This document shows positions 18,426-28,392 of a stretch of DNA of 64,000 bases, piece after piece. Under the pieces are notes generated by a model. It made no database searches. It saw only the letters and a list, made by a program, of their open reading frames with translations, and was not told the DNA's origin. Source of the stretch: Vibrio tetraodonis (GTDB taxonomy: Bacteria > Pseudomonadota > Gammaproteobacteria > Enterobacterales > Vibrionaceae); NCBI RefSeq assembly GCF_003350295.1, contig NZ_QLYY01000007.1:1-64000 (forward strand), given 5' to 3'. The stretch's first letter is position 1. Each line of letters begins with the position of its first letter. Both the position numbers and the translations under genes were made by a program.

Positions 18426-19127
18426 ATGACACAAGCTTCTTCCATTATTGCGATTGTTCCAGCCGCTGGTGTAGGGCGCCGTATGGGGGCAGAACGCCCC
18501 AAGCAATACCTTCAAATAAACGAAGCAACGGTACTCGAACATACAGTATATAAATTGTTAAGCCATCCAAATATCGCCAAAGTTGTTATTGTGGTAGGGA
18601 AAAACGATCCTTATTTTTCACGTTTATCTTTAGCCCAAGATGATAGAGTTGCCGCCGTTATTGGTGGTGATGAACGAGCGGACTCTGTTCTAGCTGGTGT
18701 CAATTTTGTACGCAATAATGAGGAATCAGACTGGGTTATGGTTCATGATGCGGCTCGGCCTTGTATTAACAATCAGGACATAGACAACTTGATTAAGGCG
18801 TCATTAAATCATCCAGTTGGGGGCATACTTGCCGCTCCTGTTAGAGATACGATGAAAAGAGCCAATCGTTCCGGTGATATTGAAAGTACGGTTGATAGAG
18901 AAAACCTATGGCACGCATTAACCCCGCAAATGTTTCGTACCGTTCAACTAGCGACAGCTTTGGAGTGGGGTTTATCTACAGGTGTTCATATCACGGATGA
19001 AGCGTCTGCCATGGAATGGTCAGGATTGTCACCCGCGCTTGTTCCGGGTTCGGCAGAAAATATAAAAATCACTCAACCTGAAGATTTGGCTCTGGCTGAG
19101 TTCTACCTTACCAAGAATAAAGGATAA
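18426..19127 (+). CDS. ispD: 2-C-methyl-D-erythritol 4-phosphate cytidylyltransferase IspD
   Basis: Third step of the MEP isoprenoid pathway: adds CMP from CTP to methylerythritol phosphate. 233 residues, with the nucleotide-binding start VPAAGVGRRMGAERPKQYL, the VHDAARPCI motif, AAPVRDTMKR and the C-terminal ENIKITQPEDL. It lies directly upstream of ispF (three-base gap), the standard pairing of these enzymes. Confidence 0.98.
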   Translation: MTQASSIIAIVPAAGVGRRMGAERPKQYLQINEATVLEHTVYKLLSHPNIAKVVIVVGKNDPYFSRLSLAQDDRVAAVIGGDERADSVLAGVNFVRNNEESDWVMVHDAARPCINNQDIDNLIKASLNHPVGGILAAPVRDTMKRANRSGDIESTVDRENLWHALTPQMFRTVQLATALEWGLSTGVHITDEASAMEWSGLSPALVPGSAENIKITQPEDLALAEFYLTKNKG

Positions 19128-19130
19128 CTT

Positions 19131-19607
19131 ATGATTCGAATTGGCCATGGTTTTGATGTACACAAATTTGGTGGTGATGGCCCAGTTATTATTGGTGGTG
19201 TTGCTGTTCCATATGAGTATGGTTTGTTAGCTCACTCGGATGGTGATGTTGCTTTGCACGCTCTAAGTGATGCGTTACTAGGCGCTATAGCGGCAGGCGA
19301 TATTGGCCGACACTTCCCTGACACAGACGACAAATGGAAAGGCGCGGATAGTCGAGGGCTACTTCGTGATGTTTATAAGAAAGTTAAGCAAATGGGATAC
19401 GTACTTGGTAATGCGGATGTCACCATTATTGCGCAGGCTCCTAAAATGGCGCCTCATATTGAGGCTATGTGTCAAGTTATCTCAGACGATCTTGAAACCG
19501 ACATTGGCAATGTGAACGTGAAAGCGACAACAACTGAACGTCTTGGATTTACTGGACGTAAAGAAGGTATTGCAACTGAAGCGGTTGTCGTACTTGTGAA
19601 GAAATAA
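19131..19607 (+). CDS. ispF: 2-C-methyl-D-erythritol 2,4-cyclodiphosphate synthase IspF
   Basis: Fifth step of the MEP pathway; cyclises CDP-methylerythritol 2-phosphate and releases CMP. 158 residues. Metal ligands are visible in GHGFDVHKF (D8, H10) and the [18 protein letters not shown] segment, with the substrate motif [11 protein letters not shown] and the C-terminal [14 protein letters not shown]. The trimeric enzyme is always about this length. Confidence 0.98.
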   Translation: MIRIGHGFDVHKFGGDGPVIIGGVAVPYEYGLLAHSDGDVALHALSDALLGAIAAGDIGRHFPDTDDKWKGADSRGLLRDVYKKVKQMGYVLGNADVTIIAQAPKMAPHIEAMCQVISDDLETDIGNVNVKATTTERLGFTGRKEGIATEAVVVLVKK

Positions 19608-19658
19608 CAAATGATTCTGCCCTGAGGAAAGCTCACGGGTTTATGCAGTGGTAATGGT

Positions 19659-20705
19659 ATGACCGATATTTTGTCTTCTTTGGCCTATTTAAATGGCCTC
19701 CCCAATTCAACCGGAAAATTAAAAGTTGAGCCAGAACATTTCCAGGTAAGTGAAGATCTAGGCTTTGGTTTCTCCGGTGAAGGTGAACACCTTATGGTGC
19801 GAATTCGAAAAACAGGGGAAAATACAAGCTTTGTCGCGAATGAATTAGCCAAAGCTTGTGGAGTTAAGTCAAAAGATGTCAGCTGGGCTGGATTAAAAGA
19901 TCGCCATGCCGTTACGGAGCAATGGCTTAGTGTGCATTTGCCCAAGGGCGGAGAGCCAAGCTTGAGCTCTTTTCTGACCCAGTATCCTAGTATAGAAGTG
20001 ATTGAAACTAGGCGTCACAATAAGAAGCTTAGACCTGGTGATTTAGTCGGAAACCATTTTAGCATCACACTGACTGAAGTCAGTGATGTTGAAGATGTTA
20101 CCCAGCGCTTGCAAGCGATTAGTCTGCATGGTGTGCCTAATTATTTCGGTAGTCAGCGTTTTGGTAATCAGGGTAATAACCTTGGAGAGGCTAGACGTTG
20201 GGGAAGGGAAAATGTCCGTACTCGTAATCAGAATAAACGCAGCCTTTATCTTTCCGCTGCTCGTTCATGGATTTTTAATACAATTGTATCAAAACGCATT
20301 GAAAAGAGCTTGTTCGATCAAGCGGTTGAGGGGGACTGCCTTTTGACAGATGAAGGCATCGTTTTAGCTGAAACACAAAAACTGGTCGCCTTAAATGAAA
20401 GCATCCGCGAAGGGAGTGTGTCTATTACTGCAGCTCTGGCCGGTGACAATGAGTTACCTACGGTTTCCGATGGCCTCTTAATCGAGCAGCCTCAGCTGGA
20501 TGTTGAACCTGATTTGATGGCGTTAATTCGAGGCAACCGAATGCGGCATGAGAGACGAAGCATAGTCCTTAAGCCGCAAGACTTAACATGGAGCGTTGAT
20601 AGGGACTCGGTTAAGTTAGACTTTTCTTTAGATGCAGGTTGCTTTGCGACGGCGCTTATTCGAGAACTTATTCAAGAAATAAAAGTGGAGCGCAATTACC
20701 AATGA
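19659..20705 (+). CDS. truD: tRNA pseudouridine(13) synthase TruD
   Basis: Makes pseudouridine at position 13 of tRNA-Glu. 348 residues. The catalytic motif is [14 protein letters not shown], with Asp as nucleophile, and the family segments [12 protein letters not shown] and [11 protein letters not shown] are present. It ends overlapping the surE start by four bases (ATGA), indicating translational coupling in the ispF-truD-surE-pcm run. Confidence 0.97.
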   Translation: MTDILSSLAYLNGLPNSTGKLKVEPEHFQVSEDLGFGFSGEGEHLMVRIRKTGENTSFVANELAKACGVKSKDVSWAGLKDRHAVTEQWLSVHLPKGGEPSLSSFLTQYPSIEVIETRRHNKKLRPGDLVGNHFSITLTEVSDVEDVTQRLQAISLHGVPNYFGSQRFGNQGNNLGEARRWGRENVRTRNQNKRSLYLSAARSWIFNTIVSKRIEKSLFDQAVEGDCLLTDEGIVLAETQKLVALNESIREGSVSITAALAGDNELPTVSDGLLIEQPQLDVEPDLMALIRGNRMRHERRSIVLKPQDLTWSVDRDSVKLDFSLDAGCFATALIRELIQEIKVERNYQ

Positions 20706-21466
20706 CTGATAAAGTTTTGAAAATATTGCTCAGTAACGATGATGGAGTGCATGCTGAAGGCATACACGCCATGGCGGACGCGCTGAGTAATTTGGCGCAC
20801 GTGACTATCGTTGCTCCCGATAGAAATCGCTCTGGAGCGTCAAACTCACTAACCTTGGAGCAGCCCTTAAGAGTAACTGCTTTATCTGAGCGCGTATACT
20901 CAGTCCAAGGAACACCGACTGACTGTGTCCATTTTGCGCTAAATGAATTAATGAAAGATGAACTTCCAGATTTGGTCTTATCTGGTATCAATCATGGTGC
21001 CAATTTAGGTGACGATGTGCTGTATTCAGGCACGGTAGCGGCGGCGATGGAAGGTCACTTTCTAGGTGTTCAGTCGATAGCATTTTCTTTAGCGGGAAAG
21101 GTGAATTTTCAAACAGCCGCTATTGTGGCAAAACAAATGGTGCAACAACACCTGAAATCTCCTATCCCAACCAACAAGCTGCTTAATGTGAATATTCCGG
21201 ATTTATCCTTGGATGAGATAAAAGGAACTTGTACAACTCGTCTGGGTGCTCGTCATCATGCAGAACCCATGCTAAAGCAGCAAGACCCGAGAGGGTGTGA
21301 TATATATTGGTTAGGGCCTCCCGGTAAAGAGCAAGATGCGGGAGAGGGGACGGATTTTTATGCCATTGAGCAGGGGTTTGTTTCCGTCACTCCAATTCAG
21401 GTTGATCTCACTGCACATGAGTCACTGCCTACGATGAACCGCTGGTTACAGGACACGTACCAATGA
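20702..21466 (+). CDS. surE: 5'/3'-nucleotidase and exopolyphosphatase SurE
   Basis: Metal-dependent phosphatase acting on nucleoside monophosphates and short polyphosphate; linked to stationary-phase survival. 254 residues from the ATG that overlaps the truD stop, giving [20 protein letters not shown]. The metal-binding pair is in LSNDDG, with [10 protein letters not shown] and [10 protein letters not shown] also present. A longer in-frame version lies inside truD and is not supported. It overlaps pcm by four bases. Confidence 0.97.
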   Translation: MTDKVLKILLSNDDGVHAEGIHAMADALSNLAHVTIVAPDRNRSGASNSLTLEQPLRVTALSERVYSVQGTPTDCVHFALNELMKDELPDLVLSGINHGANLGDDVLYSGTVAAAMEGHFLGVQSIAFSLAGKVNFQTAAIVAKQMVQQHLKSPIPTNKLLNVNIPDLSLDEIKGTCTTRLGARHHAEPMLKQQDPRGCDIYWLGPPGKEQDAGEGTDFYAIEQGFVSVTPIQVDLTAHESLPTMNRWLQDTYQ

Positions 21467-22089
21467 CAAATCCCAAGGCTGATAAGTTAGTTGATTTTCT
21501 GATTGAGAGTGGCATCCAAGATAGATTTGTGATCAATGCAATACATTCTATTCCTCGTGAGCAATTTGTATCTCAAGCAATGCATCATCAAGCCTATGAC
21601 AATAATGCCTTGCCGATTGGTCAGGGGCAAAGTATCTCTCAGCCCTATATGGTCGCAAGGATGACTGAGCTATTGGAACTGACACCGGAGAGTAAAGTTT
21701 TAGAAGTCGGTACAGGGTCAGGCTATCAGACGGCTGTCTTGGCTCGATTAGTCGAGCATGTTTATTCTATAGAAAGAATAAAACTGTTGCAGTGGGAAGC
21801 GAAGCGTCGGCTCAAGTACCTAGATATATATAATGTTTCCACCAAGCATGGTGATGGTTGGCAAGGATGGTCAACAAAAGGCCCTTTTAACGCTATTATT
21901 GTTACCGCCGCAGCCGCATCAATTCCGCCAACCTTACTTGAACAGTTGGACGACGGCGGTGTTTTGGTTATTCCTGTGGGTGAGGAGGAGCAAAGTTTGC
22001 TTAAAATTACACGCTATGGAGATGATTTCCCTTCTGAAATTATAGAAGATGTGCGCTTTGTTCCCCTTATAGCAGGTGAACTTGCTTAA
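21463..22089 (+). CDS. pcm: Protein-L-isoaspartate O-methyltransferase
   Basis: Uses SAM to methylate L-isoaspartyl residues in damaged proteins so that they can revert to aspartate. 208 residues. The SAM-binding motif I is [16 protein letters not shown], preceded by the family-specific [18 protein letters not shown]. It is flanked by surE (overlap) and nlpD, the usual surE-pcm-nlpD-rpoS order. Confidence 0.98.
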   Translation: MTNPKADKLVDFLIESGIQDRFVINAIHSIPREQFVSQAMHHQAYDNNALPIGQGQSISQPYMVARMTELLELTPESKVLEVGTGSGYQTAVLARLVEHVYSIERIKLLQWEAKRRLKYLDIYNVSTKHGDGWQGWSTKGPFNAIIVTAAAASIPPTLLEQLDDGGVLVIPVGEEEQSLLKITRYGDDFPSEIIEDVRFVPLIAGELA

Positions 22090-22091
22090 CT

Positions 22092-23009
22092 ATGATCCGC
22101 AAGACTGAGTCCATTCTTTTTGTTATTCCATTTGTAAGCGCAATGCTTATTGGATGCAGTGCTCATTTCCCAGCCCCTGTTTCTGGATTAAATAAAGATT
22201 ACACAAATATCTCTCGTGGCAGTTACAGGGGGAGTTACTATCAAGTGGAGAAGGGTGATACCCTGTATTTTATTGCATACGTCACAGATAAGAATGTAAA
22301 TGACATTATTCGTTACAATGATTTAAAAAAGCCTTACACCATTTACCCTGGTCAAAAATTGAAACTTTGGCAGCCCGTCTATAAAGCACCAGCTTACGGT
22401 GGGGCGGGGGCTGTAGGCGGATCCGTACCCGTTACACTAGCATCGACATCTGCGATTAATACAAAATCAAGTAAAGACTCTAATCAAGCAGTTAGCAGCA
22501 ACAAGACGAAAGTTGACCCCATATCTTCCCAAAAAGCGACTGTGAACAAGGTTGATCAATCTTCAGCAAAGGAGTATGTTGGAGCTAAAAGTAAAACAAA
22601 TGTTAATAAACCCGTCAGTTATGCGAATCCAAACAGTGAGAAAATTTCTAAATGGTTATGGCCAGCCAAAGGGAGGGTAATTAAAAATTTCTCAGCTGGA
22701 GACCAGGGTAACAAAGGTATAGACATTGCAGGACAGCGAGGTCAACCGATATCGTCGACAGCTAATGGAACCGTTGTATATTCGGGTAATGCACTCAAGG
22801 GTTATGGGAATCTTGTGATTATCAAACACAACGATAACTATCTCAGTGCTTATGCGCATAATGAACGGTTGCTCGTGCACGAAGGACAAAGTGTAACAGC
22901 AGGCCAGAAGATCGCAACGATGGGCAGTTCTGGAACTAACAGTGTTCGACTACACTTTGAAATTCGTTACCAAGGTAAGTCAGTGAATCCTAAACGCTAC
23001 CTACCTTAA
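22092..23009 (+). CDS. nlpD: Lipoprotein NlpD, activator of septal amidase
   Basis: Outer-membrane lipoprotein that activates the amidase AmiC at the septum. 305 residues: signal peptide with lipobox LIGC (Cys near residue 22), a LysM domain (YYQVEKGDTLYFIAY ... YPGQKLKLW, about 53-95), a Ser/Lys-rich linker, and a C-terminal LytM domain. The LytM zinc ligands are degenerate: GNKGID and RLHFEIR lack the first histidines of HxxxD and HxH, so it should be catalytically inactive, as in E. coli. In E. coli the main rpoS promoter lies inside nlpD. Confidence 0.96.
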   Translation: MIRKTESILFVIPFVSAMLIGCSAHFPAPVSGLNKDYTNISRGSYRGSYYQVEKGDTLYFIAYVTDKNVNDIIRYNDLKKPYTIYPGQKLKLWQPVYKAPAYGGAGAVGGSVPVTLASTSAINTKSSKDSNQAVSSNKTKVDPISSQKATVNKVDQSSAKEYVGAKSKTNVNKPVSYANPNSEKISKWLWPAKGRVIKNFSAGDQGNKGIDIAGQRGQPISSTANGTVVYSGNALKGYGNLVIIKHNDNYLSAYAHNERLLVHEGQSVTAGQKIATMGSSGTNSVRLHFEIRYQGKSVNPKRYLP

Positions 23010-23072
23010 TACTTTATAGATTTATAGCGGCATTAAAAGAAATGCTTCGCTAGATCGCCAGGGGGAGGCGCT

Positions 23073-24056
23073 ATGAGTATCAGTAACACAGCAACGAAAG
23101 TCGAAGAGTATGAGCTTGAAGCAGAAATGGAAGCGATTCAGGCTGATGATTCCACAACCACGGGCAGTGCCCAAGCCGAGGATGCAAAAGAAGATTTTGA
23201 TGTATCCACTAAAAGCTTGGATGCGACCCAACTTTATTTAGGAGAAATAGGTTTTTCACCTCTGCTTACCGCAGAAGAAGAGGTACTATATGCTCGTCGT
23301 GCTCTTAGAGGAGACGAAGCAGCTCGTAAACGTATGATTGAAAGTAATCTTCGTTTAGTGGTGAAAATATCCCGTCGATATAGTAACCGTGGTCTCGCGT
23401 TACTTGATCTTATTGAAGAAGGCAACCTAGGTTTGATCCGAGCGGTCGAAAAGTTTGACCCCGAGAGAGGCTTTCGCTTTTCAACTTACGCAACATGGTG
23501 GATAAGACAAACCATTGAGCGTGCTTTGATGAATCAGACTCGGACTATACGTTTGCCCATTCACGTCGTAAAAGAGCTTAACATCTATTTACGTACAGCC
23601 AGAGAGTTATCTCAAAAGCTTGATCATGAGCCAACAGCGGAAGAGATCGCACTTCAACTAGATAAGCCAGTTGATGATGTCAGTAAGATGCTGCGTCTTA
23701 ATGAGCGCATCAGTTCAGTCGATACTCCAATTGGTGGCGATGGTGAGAAAGCACTGCTTGATATCATTCCTGATGTAAACAATTCAGACCCCGAAGTTTC
23801 TACTCAGGATGATGATATTAAGTCTTCATTGATTGATTGGCTTGACGAGTTAAACCCAAAACAAAAAGAGGTCCTCGCACGTCGGTTTGGGCTATTGGGT
23901 TATGAGCCTTCAACTCTAGAGGAAGTCGGGCGTGAGATTAACCTTACTCGAGAAAGGGTAAGACAAATACAGGTTGAAGGTTTGCGTCGCCTAAGAGAAA
24001 TCTTGATTAAGCAGGGCCTTAACATGGAGAGTCTATTCAGTATTAATGAAGAGTAG
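23073..24056 (+). CDS. rpoS: RNA polymerase sigma factor RpoS (sigma-38)
   Basis: Master sigma factor of stationary phase and general stress. 327 residues. Region 1.2 ([17 protein letters not shown]), region 2 ([21 protein letters not shown] and [16 protein letters not shown]), region 3 and region 4.2 ([20 protein letters not shown]) are all present, with the IEEGN/QTIERA residues that separate it from RpoD. GGGGGAGG-type purine run precedes the ATG. It ends the ftsB-to-rpoS run and is closed by a strong terminator; mutS does not follow. Confidence 0.98.
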   Translation: MSISNTATKVEEYELEAEMEAIQADDSTTTGSAQAEDAKEDFDVSTKSLDATQLYLGEIGFSPLLTAEEEVLYARRALRGDEAARKRMIESNLRLVVKISRRYSNRGLALLDLIEEGNLGLIRAVEKFDPERGFRFSTYATWWIRQTIERALMNQTRTIRLPIHVVKELNIYLRTARELSQKLDHEPTAEEIALQLDKPVDDVSKMLRLNERISSVDTPIGGDGEKALLDIIPDVNNSDPEVSTQDDDIKSSLIDWLDELNPKQKEVLARRFGLLGYEPSTLEEVGREINLTRERVRQIQVEGLRRLREILIKQGLNMESLFSINEE

Positions 24057-24072
24057 GTGAGCTTAAGTTTAG

Positions 24073-24104
24073 AAAAAGCCTTGATGTGTTCAAGGCTTTT
24101 TTAT
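24073..24104 (+). terminator. rpoS terminator, probably bidirectional
   Basis: AAAAGCCTTGA and TCAAGGCTTTT form an 11-bp stem with a 7-base loop and a following T-run (TTTTTTATT). It separates convergent rpoS and the CNNM-family gene, and an A-run on the other flank lets it work on both strands. Confidence 0.85.
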
Positions 24105-24110
24105 TAGTCG

Positions 24111-25385
24111 TTATTTATCTTTATCCTTGCAAGGGTATACTTTAACTAATTTGATGCGGTTTTCTTCTAGGTCAACGATTTCCATTGGATGGCCTGAAAC
24201 TTGAACACTGATATGGCTTTCTGGTATGTCTTCCAAATGTTCCAATATGAGTCCATTTAATGTTCTAGGACCATCTGTTGGTAATGTCCACATTAGCCCT
24301 TTGTTGATGTCTCGGATGTTTGCACTACCCTCTATCAAAAAGCTTCCATCGCCTTGAGGTATAATTTCATCAGACAGACTTGGAGTGATGGAAGTCGTGA
24401 ATTCACCAACGATCTCTTCCAAAATATCCTCAAGAGTAATAAGACCAATGATATCGCCATACTCATTAACAATCAGGCCAATACGTTCTTTGTTGCGCTG
24501 AAATTTAAGCAATTGGATATTGAGAGGCGTGCCTTCTGGAATAAAGTACACTTCGTCAGCAGCACGCAGTAAGGTTTCTTTATTGAACTCATTCTTCTCC
24601 AGCATCAGACGATAAGACTCTCGCAGTCTTAGCATGCCGACCACTTCGTCGATTTGATCTCGATACAGAACAACACGGCCATGTGGGGAGTGAGTTAATT
24701 GTCTTACTATGGACTTCCAATCATCATTTATGTCGATACCAGTAATTTCATTTCTTGGAACCATAATGTCGTTTACAGTCACATTCTCTAAGTCGAGAAT
24801 CGAAATCAGCATATCTTGGTGTCGCCTAGGAATAAGACTACCAGCTTCGTTAACCACAGTACGTAACTCTTCAGAGCTTAAATGATCATCACCGCCATGC
24901 TTGGCTCTGATCCCTAACAACCGAATAAAACCATTAGTGATGAAGTTAACCAACATGACTAATGGCGACAGCAATTTCATTAATATGGTGAGAAGGATAC
25001 TGCTTGTGTATGACACTCGTTCAGGGTAAAGGGCGGCAAGAGTTTTAGGCGTAACCTCAGCAAATACGAGGATAACCATAGTTAATGCGCCTGTTGCTAT
25101 CGCTACGCCAATATCGCCGTACAGACGCATACCTAAGATGGTTGCGATGGCGGAAGCCAAAATGTTAACTAGGTTGTTGCCGATTAAAATCAGCCCAATG
25201 AGTCGATCAGGGCGCGCTAGTAGTCTTTCTACACGTTTAGCGCCTTTATGACCATGATTAGCTAGGTGTTTAAGCCGATATCGGTTCAAAGCCATCATGC
25301 CTGTCTCTGAACCTGAAAAATATCCTGAAATAACGATAAGACACGCGAGTAGGGCAAATAATGCACCCGTTGATATGTCGTCCAA
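24111..25385 (-). CDS. yfjD: CNNM/CorC-family transmembrane protein (YfjD type)
   Basis: Inner-membrane protein of the UPF0053/CNNM family linked to Mg2+/Co2+ homeostasis. 424 residues: DUF21/CNNM domain with about four transmembrane segments (residues 1-180, including FSGSETGMMALNRYRL), a CBS pair (about 205-330, with NDIMVPRNEI and LGLIVNEYGDIIGLITLEDILEEIVGEF), and a C-terminal CorC_HlyC domain. In E. coli yfjD also neighbours ypjD and ffh. Transport function for this branch is inferred from relatives. Confidence 0.92.
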   Translation of the reverse strand: MDDISTGALFALLACLIVISGYFSGSETGMMALNRYRLKHLANHGHKGAKRVERLLARPDRLIGLILIGNNLVNILASAIATILGMRLYGDIGVAIATGALTMVILVFAEVTPKTLAALYPERVSYTSSILLTILMKLLSPLVMLVNFITNGFIRLLGIRAKHGGDDHLSSEELRTVVNEAGSLIPRRHQDMLISILDLENVTVNDIMVPRNEITGIDINDDWKSIVRQLTHSPHGRVVLYRDQIDEVVGMLRLRESYRLMLEKNEFNKETLLRAADEVYFIPEGTPLNIQLLKFQRNKERIGLIVNEYGDIIGLITLEDILEEIVGEFTTSITPSLSDEIIPQGDGSFLIEGSANIRDINKGLMWTLPTDGPRTLNGLILEHLEDIPESHISVQVSGHPMEIVDLEENRIKLVKVYPCKDKDK

Positions 25386-25507
25386 AGCTGAATGTTTCCT
25401 TTTGAGGTTTGGTTAATTTATGACCTAAGCCAAGCGTGAAGTCAATCTCAGGTTATAAGTAAAACATTGTAAAAGAAAGGCGTATTGTGCGCACTCTTAA
25501 ATATCAA

Positions 25508-26302
25508 TTATTTAAGAATGATTTCACGAACAAATCGACTTCCGAAGTAGGCTAAGGTCAACAAAGTTGCGCCAGCAACGGCAAACCAAGTTACCTTACG
25601 ACCTCGCCAACCTTTTTGGTAGTGACCCCAAAGTAAAATTGAATATACGATCCACGCGATAAAAGACAGGACCCCTTTATGTGCTTTGCCTTGAGCGAAC
25701 ATATCCTCAACAAAAATAAACCCTGTTAAAAGAGTCCCTGTAAGCAGAAGGTTACCGATCAGGATAATTTTAAACAATTGCCTTTCGACCATCAGTAGCG
25801 GCGGTAAATTTGAGTTTATACTCAATGCTTTTTTCGATTTGAGTTTGTGATCAAGCCATGCTAATTGAAGAGCATAAAGCGCACCGATAGTTAAGGTTGA
25901 ATATGAAAAAAGTGCCAAGGAAATATGGATGAGCAGTTTTGGGTCTTGTTCTAAGTGAGTAATGAAGGTACTGGGTAAGAAGGCCGCTGCAGATAGGTTA
26001 ATCGCTGCAAAACAATAGACGACAGGAAGCAGAAACCATAAACGCGTTTTTAGCATTGCTAAACTTAATACCAAAGAAATAATGAAACTTATCAATGAAG
26101 CGACATTGAGAATGCTGAGATTTTGCCCTGAGCCTTCAATGATAAGATCGCCCAACAACCAAGCATGAAAGGCCAGAGCTAAAAATGCACTGGCTGATAC
26201 CGTTTTGGTTCGAATGCCGACCTGATGTACTAGGCCCGGAACTATGGTTGCGATTGCTAAAACATAAAGTATTGCAGCAGCAACGGCGATGATGTTGTCC
26301 AT
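25508..26302 (-). CDS. ypjD: CcsA-like cytochrome c assembly family membrane protein (YpjD)
   Basis: Integral membrane protein of 264 residues with about eight hydrophobic helices, matching the E. coli YpjD group of the CcsA/CcmC superfamily. The C-terminal half has the HKGVLSFIAWIVYSILLWGHYQKGWRG stretch split by histidines that correspond to haem-ligand positions in CcsA. Function in vibrios is not established. It is divergent from ffh and upstream of the CNNM gene on the same strand, as in E. coli. Confidence 0.88.
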   Translation of the reverse strand: MDNIIAVAAAILYVLAIATIVPGLVHQVGIRTKTVSASAFLALAFHAWLLGDLIIEGSGQNLSILNVASLISFIISLVLSLAMLKTRLWFLLPVVYCFAAINLSAAAFLPSTFITHLEQDPKLLIHISLALFSYSTLTIGALYALQLAWLDHKLKSKKALSINSNLPPLLMVERQLFKIILIGNLLLTGTLLTGFIFVEDMFAQGKAHKGVLSFIAWIVYSILLWGHYQKGWRGRKVTWFAVAGATLLTLAYFGSRFVREIILK

Positions 26303-26509
26303 GCTTCTCTGTTATTTGGTGAATTTTTGATAAATTATACCTTGCATCAAAAGCTTGGGCTATGACTTATATAGCTGATTTGCGTGTTATGAGAGATCAA
26401 AAGTTACTATAGCAGTGCAAAGCAGTGCCTGGCTAAGGTATACTCACAATAATTTTGTCGCCAATTAACAGGCGGTGGCATTTAGGGTCGCTCAGATAAA
26501 GAGACTAAG

Positions 26510-27889
26510 ATGTTTGATAATTTAACGGATCGATTATCCAAAACCCTGAAGAATATCAGTGGTAAAGGTCGTTTGACCGAAGACAACATAAAAGACACAT
26601 TGCGTGAAGTGCGTATGGCTTTGTTGGAGGCGGATGTTGCCCTTCCTGTCGTGCGTGATTTCGTAAAACGGGTCAAAGAAGGGGCGGTTGGCGTTGAGGT
26701 TTCAAAGTCTCTAACTCCTGGGCAAGAATTTATTAAGATTGTTCAAGCCGAACTTGAAGCTGTCATGGGGGAATCTAACGAGGCGCTCAACCTAGCAGCT
26801 CAACCGCCAGCCGTTATTTTGATGGCCGGTTTACAAGGTGCGGGTAAAACGACCTCTGTTGGTAAGCTGTCTAAACTATTAACAGAGCGCGATAAGAAGA
26901 AAGTTCTTGTTGTTTCTGCCGACGTATATCGACCTGCTGCGATCAAGCAGTTAGAAACACTTGCATCAGATGTAGGTGTTGATTTTTTCCCATCTTCAGC
27001 AGACCAAAAACCATTAGATATTGCTAATGCTGCGATAGACCACGCCAAGAAAAAGTTTTATGACGTACTGCTTGTTGATACAGCAGGCCGCCTAGCTGTC
27101 GATGAGCAAATGATGGCTGAGATTCAGGAGCTTCATACGGCAATTACTCCTGTTGAAACACTGTTTGTTGTTGATGCAATGACAGGACAAGATGCAGCGA
27201 ACACAGCAAAAGCGTTTGGTGATGCATTGCCTTTAACAGGGGTTGTTTTGACCAAGGTGGATGGTGACGCTCGCGGTGGTGCAGCCTTATCTGTACGCCA
27301 TATCACGGGTAAACCCATCAAATTTTTAGGCGTTGGTGAAAAAACGGATGCTCTAGAGCCCTTTCACCCTGAGCGTGTTGCCTCTCGTATTCTTGGCATG
27401 GGAGATGTACTTTCTCTGATTGAGGATCTTCAACGCAACGTTGATACCGAAAAAGCAGAAAAACTGGCTAAAAAGTTCAAAGAAAAGAAAGGCTTCGATC
27501 TTGAAGACTTCCGTGAACAATTGGGACAGATGCAGAATATGGGTGGCATGATGGGAATGCTAGACAAACTGCCTGGTATGTCTCAGTTGCCCACGGATGT
27601 AAAAGATAAAGTTGATGATAAAATGTTCAAACAGATGGAAGCCATTATCAACTCGATGACAATGAAGGAGCGTCAACGCCCTGAACTTATTAAAGGTTCT
27701 CGTAAAAAACGCATTGCCGCCGGTTCAGGAACGCAAGTTCAAGATGTTAACCGCCTACTCAAGCAATTTACTCAAATGCAGAAGATGATGAAGAAAATGC
27801 AAAAAGGCGGCATGAAAGGCATGATGCGTAACATGCAAGGTATGATGGGTGGTATGGGCGGAGCTGGCTTCAATCCATTTGGTCGATAG
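26510..27889 (+). CDS. ffh: Signal recognition particle protein Ffh
   Basis: GTPase subunit of the signal recognition particle; binds 4.5S RNA and signal sequences of nascent inner-membrane proteins. 459 residues: N domain, G domain with GLQGAGKTTS (G1), DTAGR (G3) and TKVDGDARGG (G4), then a methionine-rich M domain (MGGMMGMLDKLPGM and a Met/Gly-rich tail). Its own transcription unit is suggested by 207 bases upstream and about 225 before rpsP. Confidence 0.99.
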   Translation: MFDNLTDRLSKTLKNISGKGRLTEDNIKDTLREVRMALLEADVALPVVRDFVKRVKEGAVGVEVSKSLTPGQEFIKIVQAELEAVMGESNEALNLAAQPPAVILMAGLQGAGKTTSVGKLSKLLTERDKKKVLVVSADVYRPAAIKQLETLASDVGVDFFPSSADQKPLDIANAAIDHAKKKFYDVLLVDTAGRLAVDEQMMAEIQELHTAITPVETLFVVDAMTGQDAANTAKAFGDALPLTGVVLTKVDGDARGGAALSVRHITGKPIKFLGVGEKTDALEPFHPERVASRILGMGDVLSLIEDLQRNVDTEKAEKLAKKFKEKKGFDLEDFREQLGQMQNMGGMMGMLDKLPGMSQLPTDVKDKVDDKMFKQMEAIINSMTMKERQRPELIKGSRKKRIAAGSGTQVQDVNRLLKQFTQMQKMMKKMQKGGMKGMMRNMQGMMGGMGGAGFNPFGR

Positions 27890-28046
27890 TCGATAACCCA
27901 TTAAAAATTCAAGGTGTTATATAGCTCACAAAATGGTTACTGCTTTATCTAATGATACAGTGGCACTAGATTGGTGAAAAAATAGCTAAATACCTTGCAA
28001 TACTGCGGAATAAGAGTAAAATTCCGGAGCTTTATTTTGGCACGAG

Positions 28047-28094
28047 ACCCCAAACTGTTTCATATGAGCAGTCCTTGGGGTTAATTTTATTTTT
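28047..28094 (+). promoter_or_regulatory. Terminator-like hairpin in the rpsP leader
   Basis: ACCCCAA (28047) pairs with TTGGGGT (28075), with an inner ACTG/CAGT stem, and TTAATTTTATTTTT follows. It resembles a Rho-independent terminator and ends about 20 bases before the rpsP start codon. It could end ffh transcripts, attenuate the rpsP-rimM-trmD-rplS operon, or both. No ligand-binding fold was recognised. Confidence 0.5.
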
Positions 28095-28114
28095 GAGAAA
28101 GCAAAGAGGACGAC

Positions 28115-28363
28115 ATGGTAACCATTCGTTTGGCACGTCACGGCGCGAAGAAGCGTCCATTTTATCAAATCGTAGTAGCGGACAGCCGCAATGCTGCAAC
28201 TGGCCGTTTCATTGAGAAAGTGGGTTTCTTTAACCCAACGGCTAAAGGTCAAGAAGAAGGTCTACGTCTAGACCTAGATCGCGTAAACCACTGGGTTGGT
28301 CAAGGTGCATCTCTATCTGACCGTGTAGCTAAGCTAGTAAAAGACGCTCAAAAAGCGGCTTAA
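28115..28363 (+). CDS. rpsP: 30S ribosomal protein S16
   Basis: Assembly protein of the 30S body. 82 residues beginning [25 protein letters not shown], the S16 signature, and including [20 protein letters not shown] precedes the ATG. First gene of rpsP-rimM-trmD-rplS, an operon conserved with E. coli; the codon use here is strongly biased, as expected for a ribosomal protein gene. Confidence 0.98.
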   Translation: MVTIRLARHGAKKRPFYQIVVADSRNAATGRFIEKVGFFNPTAKGQEEGLRLDLDRVNHWVGQGASLSDRVAKLVKDAQKAA

Positions 28364-28392
28364 TTCTTAATTCAAGAAGAAGTAATTAGCTT

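Noticed and set aside
20639..20701. Longer N-terminus for SurE inside truD
   Set aside because: The 21 extra residues have no relation to SurE, and the ATG at 20702 with an ATGA overlap gives the canonical start.
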